Positions 8,317-16,585 of a DNA stretch of 64,000 bases are shown one piece after another (the first letter of the stretch is position 1; each line of letters begins with the position of its first letter). This DNA is from CAYQQU01 sp964419545 (lineage in GTDB: Bacteria; Bacteroidota; Bacteroidia; Chitinophagales; Saprospiraceae): assembly GCA_964419545.1 (NCBI GenBank), contig CAYQQU010000029.1:1-64000 (forward strand), in the 5' to 3' direction. A model generated the notes under the pieces. The model worked only from the letters and a program-made list of their open reading frames with translations. It had not been told where the DNA came from and did no database searches. A program made the translations under genes and the position numbers.

Positions 8317-9039
8317 CTACCCATCCTGCCGTGCGAACACCCGTCGCAGCAGCTCCGTCGTCCTCGCAGCTACATTCTGCCGGATATTGATCTCTTCTTT
8401 TTCGACCATTCCGAAGAGGCCGTCCAGGGCCTGGCGCGTAACGTAGTCGTCGAGGTCGCTGTTGACCTTATCCACGAAAGGGATCTTGTTGTAGGCGTTG
8501 ACGGCGTCGCGCCAGTAGTCGCGGGCGTTGAACTTGTCGAGCGATTCCACGATCACCGGGTTGAACTCGCGGTACAGGGCGTTGGAAGTGGTGCGTTCCA
8601 GGTAGCGGGTGGCGGCGTCTTTTTCGCCCATCAGGATATCCATGGCGTCCTGAAAGGTCATCTGCCGGATCGCATCCACGAAGATGGGCGTAGCTTTCTT
8701 GGCGGCGTCTTCGGCGCCGCGGTTGATTTTTTCGAGAATGACCGCTTCGACGTCAGAGAAGCCCGGGATGGCCTGCAGCCGGTCGGTCACCTCGCGCGCT
8801 TCCGGCGGGAGGAGTATCTTGTAGACGCTTTTGTAGTAGCCGTCCTTCTGGCTCAGGCGTTCAGCGCCTTTGCTGATGCCCTTGTTGAGCGCTTCCTTCA
8901 AGCCCGAGGCGACCTCGGCGGTGGTGAGCGCGCCTTCGCCCCGGATGGTCTCCAGCGCGCTTTGCAGTTCCGACTGGGTGCAGGCGGTCAGTTGCAGGAG
9001 GAGTACGGTAGCAGCCAGTTTAATCAGGATTTTTTTCAT
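8317..9039 (-). CDS. DUF4197 family lipoprotein
   Basis: A 240-residue protein with a lipoprotein signal: MKKILIKLAATVLLLQLTAC gives a lipobox ending at Cys20, so the mature protein is probably anchored by lipid on the outer membrane. The rest matches the DUF4197 family, with ALTTAEVASGLKEALNKGIS near residue 40 and the VTRQALDGLF motif near 205. Members are mostly helical and have no assigned function. The gene is followed at 70 bases by the helix-hairpin-helix gene with a repeat arm between, so co-transcription is doubtful. Family call is good and role unknown. Confidence 0.75.
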   Translation of the reverse strand: MKKILIKLAATVLLLQLTACTQSELQSALETIRGEGALTTAEVASGLKEALNKGISKGAERLSQKDGYYKSVYKILLPPEAREVTDRLQAIPGFSDVEAVILEKINRGAEDAAKKATPIFVDAIRQMTFQDAMDILMGEKDAATRYLERTTSNALYREFNPVIVESLDKFNARDYWRDAVNAYNKIPFVDKVNSDLDDYVTRQALDGLFGMVEKEEINIRQNVAARTTELLRRVFARQDG

Positions 9040-9097
9040 AGCAGACGATTGTGATGAATGAATTGTTGATTATGACGAAGATCGGCGGAAAAGTTCC

Positions 9098-9124
9098 TTA
9101 ACCCGGATTATTCATGGGTTAATC
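9098..9124. repeat. Solitary arm of repeat family A overlapping the folB stop
   Basis: TTAACCCGGATTATTCATGGGTTAATCC carries the family A terminus. The folB stop codon (minus strand, TAA at 9119-9121) lies inside it, so the repeat supplies the end of the reading frame. Confidence 0.65.
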
Positions 9125-9502
9125 CTCTTGATCTTCCTCATCCCCCAGGACGCCCGTGCCGAAAGCGACACTGGCGCAAGCCACTCTGCCGCCGAGGGGG
9201 GGCTGGAGCTTGCGCAGCTTTACCCGTACGCCGACGACGTCCTCGAAGTATTCGTTGAGCCGGTAGGCGATGCGCTGTACCACGGTTTCCAGTAGTTTGG
9301 CGGGTTTTTTCATCTCCGACTGGCAGATGAGGTAGATGGTCTCGTAGTTCACCGACTTGAAGAGGTCGTCCTGATTGGCGGCCTGGTTGATGTTCACCCG
9401 CACGTAGACGTCGAGCTCATAGTCCTGGCCCAGCTTGTTCTCTTCGGCGTAAAACCCGTGATATGCGTAAAGCTTGACCCCTTCCAGGGCGATGGTGGCC
9501 AT
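9119..9502 (-). CDS. folB: Dihydroneopterin aldolase
   Basis: A 127-residue enzyme of folate synthesis that cleaves 7,8-dihydroneopterin to 6-hydroxymethyl-dihydropterin and glycolaldehyde. Family landmarks: YAYHGFYAEEN at 13-22, the VNYE pocket near 51-54, LLETVVQRIA near 70-79, and the catalytic lysine in LRKLQPPLGG (Lys98). It acts as a cytosolic octamer in the known family. The ATG at 9502 begins the conserved MATIALEG; the open frame extends 23 codons upstream without similarity. The last residues (GDEEDQED) are an acidic tail just before a repeat arm that provides the stop. Confidence 0.88.
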   Translation of the reverse strand: MATIALEGVKLYAYHGFYAEENKLGQDYELDVYVRVNINQAANQDDLFKSVNYETIYLICQSEMKKPAKLLETVVQRIAYRLNEYFEDVVGVRVKLRKLQPPLGGRVACASVAFGTGVLGDEEDQED

Positions 9503-9595
9503 AATTTTTTGCAGCAAAATACAAAACGCTGCGCAAGGCATGTCAAATTTGGGTCCCTTATCCCGCGGCAAATAGTAAGATTGGGCCTAAATGCG

Positions 9596-9603
9596 TACTT
9601 TTG
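9596..9603 (+). promoter_or_regulatory. TACTTTTG -7 element before the acyl-CoA dehydrogenase
   Basis: This element fits TAnnTTTG, about 28 bases before the ATG at 9631. No good TTTG lies at the usual spacing upstream, so the call is tentative. Confidence 0.4.
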
Positions 9604-9630
9604 CTTTATTCCTAACCAAAAAGGAAATGA

Positions 9631-10854
9631 ATGGAAAACTATAGCAACGGCGCGCAGCAGACGATCGAGAAAAAAGCCCGGGAAGACCGCTTTCAGGGCC
9701 ACGATTATTACCTCATCGACGAGCTGCTGGAGGACGACCACAAGCTTGCGCGCGACGCCGTGCGCACCTGGGTCAAGCAGGAAGTGTCGCCCATCATTGA
9801 AGAATATGCCGAGCGGGCGGAATGCCCCATGCACCTCTACCAGGGGCTGGCCGAAATCGGCGCTTACGGCCCGAGCCTCCCCGTGGAATACGGCGGCGGC
9901 GGCATGGACGAAATGGCCTACGGTCTGATCATGCAGGAACTCGAAAGAGGCGATTCCGGCATCCGTTCCATGGCGTCGGTGCAGGGGTCGCTGGTCATGT
10001 ATCCCATCTATAAATTCGGCTCCGAAGCGCAACGCCGCAAATACCTGCCCAAGCTGGGCAGCGGCGAGTTCATCGGCTGCTTCGGCCTTACCGAACCCGA
10101 CCACGGCTCCAACCCCGGAGGAATGGTTACCCATATTAAAGACGACGGCGACGCCTACATCCTCAACGGCGCCAAGATGTGGATCACCAGCTCGCCGGTG
10201 GCTGACATTGCGGTCGTCTGGGCCAAAGACGAGGAAGGCAAAGTGCGCGGCCTGATCGTGGAAAAGGACATGCCCGGCTTCTCGGCGCCCACAATCCACG
10301 GCAAATGGTCGTTGCGGGCCTCCATCACCGGCGAACTGGTCTTCGAAGACGTGCGCGTACCCAAAGCCAACCTGCTGCCGAACGTGCAAGGCCTCAAAGG
10401 GCCTCTCTCCTGCCTGTCTAAAGCCCGCTACGGCATTGCCTGGGGCGCGATCGGAGCGGCGCTCGACTGCTACGACTCCGCCCTGCGCTATTCCCTGGAG
10501 CGCGTTCAGTTCGACAGACCCATCGCCGGGTTCCAGCTTACACAGAAAAAACTGGCCGAGATGATCACCGAGATCACCAAAGCCCAGCTGCTGGCCTGGC
10601 GCCTCGGCGCCCTCGCCAACCAGGGCAAAGCGACGCCCGCACAGATCTCCATGGCCAAACGGAACAACGTCCACATGGCTCTCGAGGTCGCCCGCGAGGC
10701 GCGTCAGATCCACGGAGGCATGGGCATCACCAATGAGTATCCGGTAATGCGCCACATGATGAACCTCGAAACCGTGCTGACCTACGAAGGCACCCACGAT
10801 ATTCACCTGTTGATTACCGGCTACGACGTCACCGGTATCAACGCGTTTAAATAA
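9631..10854 (+). CDS. Acyl-CoA dehydrogenase, glutaryl-CoA dehydrogenase type
   Basis: A 407-residue flavoprotein that would dehydrogenate, and probably decarboxylate, glutaryl-CoA to crotonyl-CoA in lysine and tryptophan breakdown, passing electrons to ETF. Evidence for this subfamily: Arg112 in IRSMASVQGSLVM, the position that binds the gamma-carboxylate in known glutaryl-CoA dehydrogenases, and the catalytic Glu386 in TYEGTHD. The flavin-binding CFGLTEPDHGSNPGGM and WITSSPVADIAVVWAK segments are present. The length is typical. The gene stands alone on its strand, so regulation is probably local. A related short-chain acyl-CoA substrate cannot be excluded. Confidence 0.85.
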   Translation: MENYSNGAQQTIEKKAREDRFQGHDYYLIDELLEDDHKLARDAVRTWVKQEVSPIIEEYAERAECPMHLYQGLAEIGAYGPSLPVEYGGGGMDEMAYGLIMQELERGDSGIRSMASVQGSLVMYPIYKFGSEAQRRKYLPKLGSGEFIGCFGLTEPDHGSNPGGMVTHIKDDGDAYILNGAKMWITSSPVADIAVVWAKDEEGKVRGLIVEKDMPGFSAPTIHGKWSLRASITGELVFEDVRVPKANLLPNVQGLKGPLSCLSKARYGIAWGAIGAALDCYDSALRYSLERVQFDRPIAGFQLTQKKLAEMITEITKAQLLAWRLGALANQGKATPAQISMAKRNNVHMALEVAREARQIHGGMGITNEYPVMRHMMNLETVLTYEGTHDIHLLITGYDVTGINAFK

Positions 10855-11189
10855 AGATCACAGAGCGGCGCCGGGCCGACTGCCTGCAGCGCCTCCTCTT
10901 GCCTGGAACCCCTCTCTGTGCTTTCCTTGGACCTTCGATCGAAGCGGATGCAAAACCGCCGCGGGCTCTTAAGAAAGCGTTAATATCTTTGCCCCGGATC
11001 AGGTTTTTCGGCCAATTCTAGTATTTTCATATTAGTTGCCGGCTAATCTGACCCCGGAGACGCCTCTTTTCTGTCCGAAGTAGCCCGAAAATGTACTCGT
11101 GAAAGGAGTAGACGCCTATATTTTCGCGGACAGCAAAACAAATTGAGGGAGTTATTTCGTTAATTGCTTTGTAACACAACCGTTGATTT
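10855..11189. other. Gene-free interval with an imperfect hairpin
   Basis: No credible ORF is seen in these 335 bases. At 11071-11133 there is an imperfect inverted repeat in three blocks: CTGTCCG with CGGACAG, GAAAAT with ATTTTC, and TACTC with GAGTA around a seven-base loop. A possible promoter for the next gene follows, TTG at 11143-11145 and TTGCTTTG at 11164-11171 (7 of 8 to TAnnTTTG), placing transcription about 13 bases before the ATG. The hairpin would lie just upstream of that promoter. Confidence 0.4.
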
Positions 11190-12392
11190 ATGAGGAAGCG
11201 CATTTCTGCATTGCTGCCAGTATTGTTGCCGCTCTTTTTTTCTTACGCGTGGGGCCAGAGCGGCGACACCATCTTTCTGACCAATCCCTCCTTCGAAGAT
11301 ATGCCGCGGCACAGCAAACCGCCGCGCGCCTGGGAAGACTGCGGGTTCGTGGGCGAAACCCCGCCCGACGTGCAGCCGAGCGGTGAGTTCGGCGTCACGC
11401 GCCCGGCTTACGAAGGAAAGACCTACCTGGGCATGGTGGTGCGCGATAACGATACCTGGGAGGCCGTCTCCCAAAGAATAAGCCGCCCCATGCGCAAAGG
11501 CCAGTGCTACGAGTTCCGCCTGTATCTCGCCCGCTCGCCCATGTACGTCAGCGTAAGCCGCCGCACCGACGAGACGGCCAATTACGTCAAGCCGGCCAAA
11601 GTCAGGGTTTACGGTGGCTTCGATTACTGCGACAAGCAATACCAACTCGACGAAACGGTGCTGATCGAAAACGACGAGTGGAAAGAATACCGCTTTAAGC
11701 TCGAACCCATCGCTAATTACACCCACCTCATCATCGAAGCTTTTTACCAAACGCCAACCCTCTTTCCTTATAACGGCAACGTGCTGGTGGATATGGCTTC
11801 GGCGCTGGTGCCTATCGATTGCGATCAGCCGGTGACCGACGCCCCGCTGCCGCCGCCTGTGCGCACCGAACCGGAGGAAGAACTGCTCACCGAGCGCACG
11901 CCCGCGCCGCCCCGCCGTCCTTCGCCGCCGCCCGTTCGCACCCTCGACGAAAAGCCGAAAGCACCCGCCGTACAGCCGGATACCAAACCCGCAGAAGAAG
12001 AAGTCACCATCGCCGGCCTGACCCGCGCCGAATTACGCGAAGGGACTACCATCCGCATCGACCGGCTCTACTTCGAAGCCGACTCTTCCATGATCACCAC
12101 CACCTCTTTCGAGGTGCTTGACGAAATCTACCGTTTTCTGAACAAAAATTCCGATGTCGTTATCGAGATCGGCGGACATACCAACGGGCTGCCGCCCCAC
12201 GACTACTGCGACCGCCTCTCGCGCGACCGCGCCAAAGCCGTGGCCGAATACCTGGTCTCGAAAGGCATCGATCGCAATCGCCTCCAATACAAAGGCTACG
12301 GCAAACGCGATCCCATCGCGGATAACGATACGGCTGAAGGCAGGCGGCTGAACCAAAGAGTGGAAATCAAGATACTCGGCTTTGACGGCTGA
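11190..12392 (+). CDS. OmpA-family outer membrane protein with N-terminal beta domain
   Basis: A 400-residue exported protein. After a signal peptide (residues 1-22, ending AWGQ), residues about 28-210 form a beta-rich domain beginning LTNPSFEDMP with CYEFRLYLARSP, similar in layout to carbohydrate-binding-like modules placed before OmpA domains in Bacteroidota. Residues about 212-268 are a Pro/Glu-rich linker (PPPVRTEPEEE). Residues 280-400 are the OmpA peptidoglycan-binding domain: RLYFEADSSMI, IEIGGHTNG, LSRDRAKAVAEYLVSKGI and GRRLNQRVEI. It should tether the outer membrane to the wall. Several Cys residues in the N-domain could pair. Confidence 0.8.
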   Translation: MRKRISALLPVLLPLFFSYAWGQSGDTIFLTNPSFEDMPRHSKPPRAWEDCGFVGETPPDVQPSGEFGVTRPAYEGKTYLGMVVRDNDTWEAVSQRISRPMRKGQCYEFRLYLARSPMYVSVSRRTDETANYVKPAKVRVYGGFDYCDKQYQLDETVLIENDEWKEYRFKLEPIANYTHLIIEAFYQTPTLFPYNGNVLVDMASALVPIDCDQPVTDAPLPPPVRTEPEEELLTERTPAPPRRPSPPPVRTLDEKPKAPAVQPDTKPAEEEVTIAGLTRAELREGTTIRIDRLYFEADSSMITTTSFEVLDEIYRFLNKNSDVVIEIGGHTNGLPPHDYCDRLSRDRAKAVAEYLVSKGIDRNRLQYKGYGKRDPIADNDTAEGRRLNQRVEIKILGFDG

Positions 12393-12506
12393 TCTGCTGT
12401 TTTCTCCCGGGGCTGCCAGGAGGTGATTAATCCGGAAAAAAGGCGCCGCTGATGGAAAAGACTAGGCTCGAGTGAATGGCCGCCCGGTTGTTGAAACCTC
12501 CCCGGT

Positions 12507-13757
12507 TCATTGCTGCGCGACCACAAAGCCCAGTTTTTGCAGGTCATCCCAAAAATCGGGATAAGACTTCACCACCACCATCGGATCTTCGATCTCGACG
12601 GGGCCCAGCAGCGCCAGCGGCGCGAACGCCATAGCCATGCGGTGATCCTCGTAAGTGGCGAAGCGCGGCGGGTATCGAAGGTCGGCCTTCCCTTCCAGGA
12701 GGTAGAACTTTTTGTCGGAACGGCCGGCGAGGCGAGGAGGGAGTTCGGAAAAAAAGACCTGCACTTTCATCAGTTCTTTCTGCAGCGCATCGATGCGGTC
12801 CGTTTCCTTGATGCGCAGCGTTTTTAATCCACTGAACACCCCGCGCACCCCGAGCCCGCCGCAGATAACGGCCAGTGTCTGCGCCAGGTCGGGGCACCGC
12901 AGAAAATCGCGTTCGAACAGTTGGGCCGGCTCTCCCGTACGCGTCAAACGCACGCCTTGCTCGTTGAAGGTCGACCGGAGCCCGAAACGCGCCGTCATTT
13001 CGGTGAGTATGGCGTCGCCCTGTACGCTTTCGGAAAATAATCCGTTGAGCTGCAGGTCGACTGTTTCGCCGAAAGCAGCCATGGCGTAGTAGTAGGAAGC
13101 GGCCGACCAGTCGGCTTCAACCGTGAAGGGACGGGCCTGGTAAGCCTGGGGCGGCACGCGGATGTGAGGACCCTCCCAGGAGTGGTCGACCCCGAAGTAG
13201 CGCATCAGGTTCAGCGTCATTTCGATGTAGGGGCGCGAAACGATTTCGCCCTCGAGTTCCAGGGTCAGGCCGCCCGGCAGCACCGGAGCGATCATCAGCA
13301 GTGCGGAGATGTACTGGCTGCTGGTGTCGGCCGGGATAGCGAGCCGGTCGGTGCGGCCCATGGTGGTTGCTTCCCCGATCCGCAGCGGCGGATAGCCTTC
13401 CCGTTCCAGGTATTCGATGCGGGCGCCCAGGGTGCGCAGGGCTTCCACCAGCAGGCCGATGGGGCGCTGTTTCATGCGTTGGGTCCCGGTCAGGATCTGG
13501 ACGCCGGGTTGCAGGGCAAAGTAAGCGGTCAGAAACCGAAAGGTGGTGCCCGCCGGCCCGGCGTTCCGCTCTTCGGTCTCGCTGTTCAGCAGTTCCTGAA
13601 GCAGGCGGGTGTCATTGGCGTTGGCCAGGCGTTCGATGGGAAAGGGCTGTTCGCAAAGTGCGCGAATGAGGAGCGCGCGGTTGCTGATGCTCTTGGAACC
13701 GGCCAGGTCGATGGCCCCGACGAGCCGCCGGTCGGGTCTGCTGATGCGATAGATCAT
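12507..13757 (-). CDS. aroA: 3-phosphoshikimate 1-carboxyvinyltransferase (EPSP synthase)
   Basis: A 416-residue enzyme joining shikimate 3-phosphate and PEP in the shikimate pathway. Landmarks: GSKSISNR at 20-27, RPIGLLVEALRTLG, SSQYISALLM, DWSAASYYYA, the PEP-site KETDRI and DHRMAMAFAP near the end. The usual LGNAGTAMRPL segment reads NAGPAGTTFRFL, a variation I take as a lineage trait. The ATG at 13757 begins the conserved MIYRISRP; the frame is open 88 codons further upstream but that stretch looks non-coding. aroB is 2.8 kb away on the other strand, so the two are not in one operon. Confidence 0.9.
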   Translation of the reverse strand: MIYRISRPDRRLVGAIDLAGSKSISNRALLIRALCEQPFPIERLANANDTRLLQELLNSETEERNAGPAGTTFRFLTAYFALQPGVQILTGTQRMKQRPIGLLVEALRTLGARIEYLEREGYPPLRIGEATTMGRTDRLAIPADTSSQYISALLMIAPVLPGGLTLELEGEIVSRPYIEMTLNLMRYFGVDHSWEGPHIRVPPQAYQARPFTVEADWSAASYYYAMAAFGETVDLQLNGLFSESVQGDAILTEMTARFGLRSTFNEQGVRLTRTGEPAQLFERDFLRCPDLAQTLAVICGGLGVRGVFSGLKTLRIKETDRIDALQKELMKVQVFFSELPPRLAGRSDKKFYLLEGKADLRYPPRFATYEDHRMAMAFAPLALLGPVEIEDPMVVVKSYPDFWDDLQKLGFVVAQQ

Positions 13758-14017
13758 TTCTGGAGTAATATTTTCGCCAAGGTGGCTGTATAGTTGGGGC
13801 CGGCAGGCAGTAGGCGGCGCCGGCGCACGGATAGGTCGTTCGGGGTGCGCCCGGAAATAAATGATCCCCCGGCCTGACAAAGTTAGCGGGAAAATCCGGC
13901 AGCGCGCATTCGAAACCTGGTTTTCGCTGCAAGCGATCTTCTTACGGACAAGCTCGCCGGCAAAGAACGGTCGCCGAAAAAAGTTATTCCCGCCGGAGCG
14001 GGGGCCATTCCCGGCGA

Positions 14018-14203
14018 TCAATCCACTAGATCCCGGTATTGGCTGGCCACTTCGCGCGAGGTCTTATCCTTTTCCGGCGAGGTCGGGGTCGCCCCTTCCC
14101 GCAGCGGCGTGATCTGTTCGATAACGCCCAGGTTGCGCAGGTTTTCCAGAATCTGGACAACCGCTTTTTCTTTGGTGCTGTCGACGGTGATGACAAACTG
14201 CAT
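14018..14203 (-). CDS. Small conserved-looking protein downstream of phoH
   Basis: A 61-residue ORF starting MQFVITVDSTKEKAVVQILENL, 11 bases after the phoH stop codon. The beginning suggests a beta-alpha unit with Leu/Val spacing, and the tail is polar (TSPEKDKTSREVASQ). It probably shares the phoH transcript. I do not recognise a family; an ACT-like half-domain or a small regulatory partner are guesses only. The same frame is open further upstream inside phoH, but the ATG at 14203 is the first that gives a sensible protein. Confidence 0.45.
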   Translation of the reverse strand: MQFVITVDSTKEKAVVQILENLRNLGVIEQITPLREGATPTSPEKDKTSREVASQYRDLVD

Positions 14204-14214
14204 ACAAGTAGAAT

Positions 14215-15204
14215 TTATTCTTCTTCGTCCCCTTTTTTCCGACGCTGGCGTTTGGCTTCGTCCGATTTTTCGTACGCGTGGATGATTTCCTTGACCAGGC
14301 GGTGGCGCACCACGTCGGTGGCGTCGAGGTAAATGGCCTCGATGCCGCTGAGCGGTTCCAGCAGGTCGATGGCGCGGCGCAGTCCCGATTTTTGGTGAAA
14401 CGGCAGGTCGACCTGCGACAGGTCGCCGGTGATGATGCATTTAGCCGAAGGCCCGAGTCGGGTCAGGAACATTTTGAGCTGCATGGTCGAGCAGTTCTGT
14501 GCTTCGTCCAGGATAATGAAGGCGTTGTCGAGCGTCCGGCCCCGCATAAAAGCGAGGGGGGCGATCTCGATGACGCGGGTATCCATGAAGTGGGCCAGCT
14601 TTTCGGCGGGCAGCATATCGTCGAGCGCGTCGTAGAGCGGGCGCAGGTAAGGGTCGATTTTTTCCTTGAGGTCGCCGGGCAGGAAGCCGAGGCTCTCGCC
14701 GGCCTCGACCGCCGGGCGGGTCAGGATGATCTTTTTGACCAGCCGGTTGCGCAGGGCCTGCACGGCCAGGGCTACGGCCGTATAGGTTTTGCCGGTGCCG
14801 GCAGGGCCGACGGCGAAGACGATATCGTTTTCGGCGGAAGCATGAATGAGCTTCTTCTGGTTGCGGGTTTTGGCCCGGATGGGTTTGCCGTCGCGACCGT
14901 AAAGGATAATCTTATTGTCTTTGCCGTTGCCCAGGCGCGTATCGAAGGGGTTGGTGCCCGCCATCAGGTCTTCCACCACCTGCATGGGCAACTCCCGGTG
15001 CTCGCGCAGCAGGCGCACCATCAGTTCGAATTTGTTCTTTACCTTTTGCGTGTACTTTTTGTCGCCGGCGATCTTTAAGCTGTTGCCGCGGGAGGTGATG
15101 GTGACTTCCGGGTAAGCTTCTTTCAGCAGGTTGAGTTTGGCGTTGTTTTGTCCGTAGAGTTCGACCGGGTCGACTCCGTCAACGGTTAAAATGATCTCGC
15201 TCAA
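14215..15204 (-). CDS. phoH: PhoH-like ATPase
   Basis: A 329-residue PhoH-family P-loop ATPase, cytosolic and often linked to RNA metabolism. An N-terminal KH-like segment (SEIILTVDGVDPVELYG, then KIAGDKKYTQKVK) precedes Walker A GPAGTGKT at about 133-140 and Walker B AFIILDEAQNC. Further family signatures are LTRPAVEAGESLGFLPGD and TGDLSQVDLP. The open frame runs to 15321, but homologues begin MSEI-. The matching codon here is TTG at 15204, with AGAGG eight bases before it, so I place the start there; the upstream alternative is also a TTG. A small ORF follows in the probable operon. Confidence 0.85.
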   Translation of the reverse strand: MSEIILTVDGVDPVELYGQNNAKLNLLKEAYPEVTITSRGNSLKIAGDKKYTQKVKNKFELMVRLLREHRELPMQVVEDLMAGTNPFDTRLGNGKDNKIILYGRDGKPIRAKTRNQKKLIHASAENDIVFAVGPAGTGKTYTAVALAVQALRNRLVKKIILTRPAVEAGESLGFLPGDLKEKIDPYLRPLYDALDDMLPAEKLAHFMDTRVIEIAPLAFMRGRTLDNAFIILDEAQNCSTMQLKMFLTRLGPSAKCIITGDLSQVDLPFHQKSGLRRAIDLLEPLSGIEAIYLDATDVVRHRLVKEIIHAYEKSDEAKRQRRKKGDEEE

Positions 15205-15412
15205 TATTTGGACCTCTGTTTGGTGAAAAATAGTAACCAAACAACCCCGAAGGCGGGCGAAAAGTTCTGTTCCTTTGGCTGGATATTCAAAGGGTTGATT
15301 ATCAATAATAACAGAACACAAGGCCCGGCGCCTTCTGGCTTGCTCCGATCATTACAAAGGTAGGATTTTATTGGGATAAAATCATGGGCGGGACGTTGTG
15401 CCGGGCGTTTCC

Positions 15413-15420
15413 TATTTTTG
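15413..15420 (+). promoter_or_regulatory. TATTTTTG -7 element before the SAM hydrolase gene
   Basis: A perfect TAnnTTTG match 31 bases before the ATG at 15452. The -33 part is not clear. The transcript would cover the three-gene run to 17683. Confidence 0.5.
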
Positions 15421-15451
15421 CGTCTGAAAATTAAAAATCCGGCAATACAGC

Positions 15452-16249
15452 ATGGGCATCGTCACTATCACTTCTGACTTTGGGGGGAAAGATTACTACC
15501 TGGCGCGCATCAAGGGGGCGATACTGTGTGCGGCGCCGGACTGGCAGATCGTCGATGTAGCCCACGACATTGACAACTACGATATCGTACAGGCGGCTTT
15601 CGTTTTCGGGCAGGCCTGGTCCAGTTTTCCCGAAGGTACGATCCACCTGGTCAGCGTCAACGATTTTCCGGTGCGCGACGGCCGGTTCGTGGCGATCCAG
15701 CGCCAGGGGCATTACTTTATCGGGCCCGACAACGGCCTTTTTTCACTGGTTTTTCAGGAATCTCTGCAGCAGGTGCGCGTGCTGCCGGCGCCCCGCGAAA
15801 GCCGGTTCCCCCTGAGCGCCATCTATGGCGAGGCGATCGGCCACCTCGCCGGCGGAGCGTCATTCGATACCCTGGGGCGTCCGGCCGAAGGCATCGTGCA
15901 GCGCATCACTTTCCAACCGGTGATCAGCGCCTCTCAGATCCGCGGCTCGGTCATTTACATCGATAACTTCGAGAATGCAGTGGTCAATATATCGAAGGAA
16001 TTGTTTGAACAGGTGGGACGCGGACGGGCCTTCGCCCTGTATTTCAAACGCCACGAACCCCTGCGCAACCTGGTGACGCACTTCCACGACGTAGGGGTAG
16101 GGGAGCCGCTTTGCCGGTTCAACTCGGCCGGATACCTCGAAATCGCCGTCAATATGGGCAGGGCCTGCACCCTGCTGGGCCTCAACGTCGAAGATATGGT
16201 GCAGATCGATTTCGAAGGCGTGGGCGCCCAGTCGATACTGTCCGAATAA
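15452..16249 (+). CDS. S-adenosyl-L-methionine hydrolase (DUF62/SAM hydroxide adenosyltransferase)
   Basis: A 265-residue cytosolic protein of the DUF62 family, related to fluorinase and chlorinase. Characterised bacterial and archaeal members use water to split SAM into adenosine and methionine. Landmarks are TSDFGGKDYYLARIKGAI at the N terminus, the DVAHDIDNYDI segment, VVDPGVG-like VSVNDF, and IGPDNGLFSLV, with a C-terminal beta domain from about 165 (IRGSVIYIDNFENAVVNI). It heads a tight run with the ABM protein (19 bases) and aroB (11 bases). The stop codon sits in a sequence resembling a family A arm (GAATAATCCGAGTTAA). Confidence 0.82.
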   Translation: MGIVTITSDFGGKDYYLARIKGAILCAAPDWQIVDVAHDIDNYDIVQAAFVFGQAWSSFPEGTIHLVSVNDFPVRDGRFVAIQRQGHYFIGPDNGLFSLVFQESLQQVRVLPAPRESRFPLSAIYGEAIGHLAGGASFDTLGRPAEGIVQRITFQPVISASQIRGSVIYIDNFENAVVNISKELFEQVGRGRAFALYFKRHEPLRNLVTHFHDVGVGEPLCRFNSAGYLEIAVNMGRACTLLGLNVEDMVQIDFEGVGAQSILSE

Positions 16250-16268
16250 TCCGAGTTAAAAAACGACC

Positions 16269-16574
16269 ATGATCAAACGGATTGTAAAAATGACTTTCAA
16301 GCCGGATCGGATCAACGATTTTTTGGCGGTTTTCGCGGAAAACAAAGATCGGATCCGCGCTTTTGAGGGATGCCGTTACGTCGCATTGCTGCGCTGTGAG
16401 GATCCCGATAATGTCTTTTTCACCTACAGCTTCTGGGAAAGCAAGGCCGCCCTGGAGCAATACCGCCGGTCCGACCTTTTTCGCAATACCTGGGCCCGCA
16501 CCAAGGTGCTGTTCGACGGCCGGCCCGAAGCCTGGTCGACCGTCGAAGTGGCCCGGGGGAACGATCCGGAATAA
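16269..16574 (+). CDS. ABM-type (antibiotic biosynthesis monooxygenase fold) protein
   Basis: A 101-residue protein with the dimeric ferredoxin-like ABM pattern: RIVKMTFKPDRINDFLAVF as the first beta-alpha unit, then CRYVALLRCEDPDNVFFTYSFWES and KAALEQYRRSDLF. Members include small cofactor-free monooxygenases and many proteins of unknown activity. It is translated between the SAM hydrolase and aroB genes, so it is probably made with them, but nothing here ties it to either pathway. No signal peptide. Confidence 0.75.
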   Translation: MIKRIVKMTFKPDRINDFLAVFAENKDRIRAFEGCRYVALLRCEDPDNVFFTYSFWESKAALEQYRRSDLFRNTWARTKVLFDGRPEAWSTVEVARGNDPE

Positions 16575-16585
16575 AATGAAGTAGC

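Noticed and set aside
13975..14010. Possible terminator after the small gene following phoH
   Set aside because: The stem is only five pairs and the T run is separated from it by six bases.
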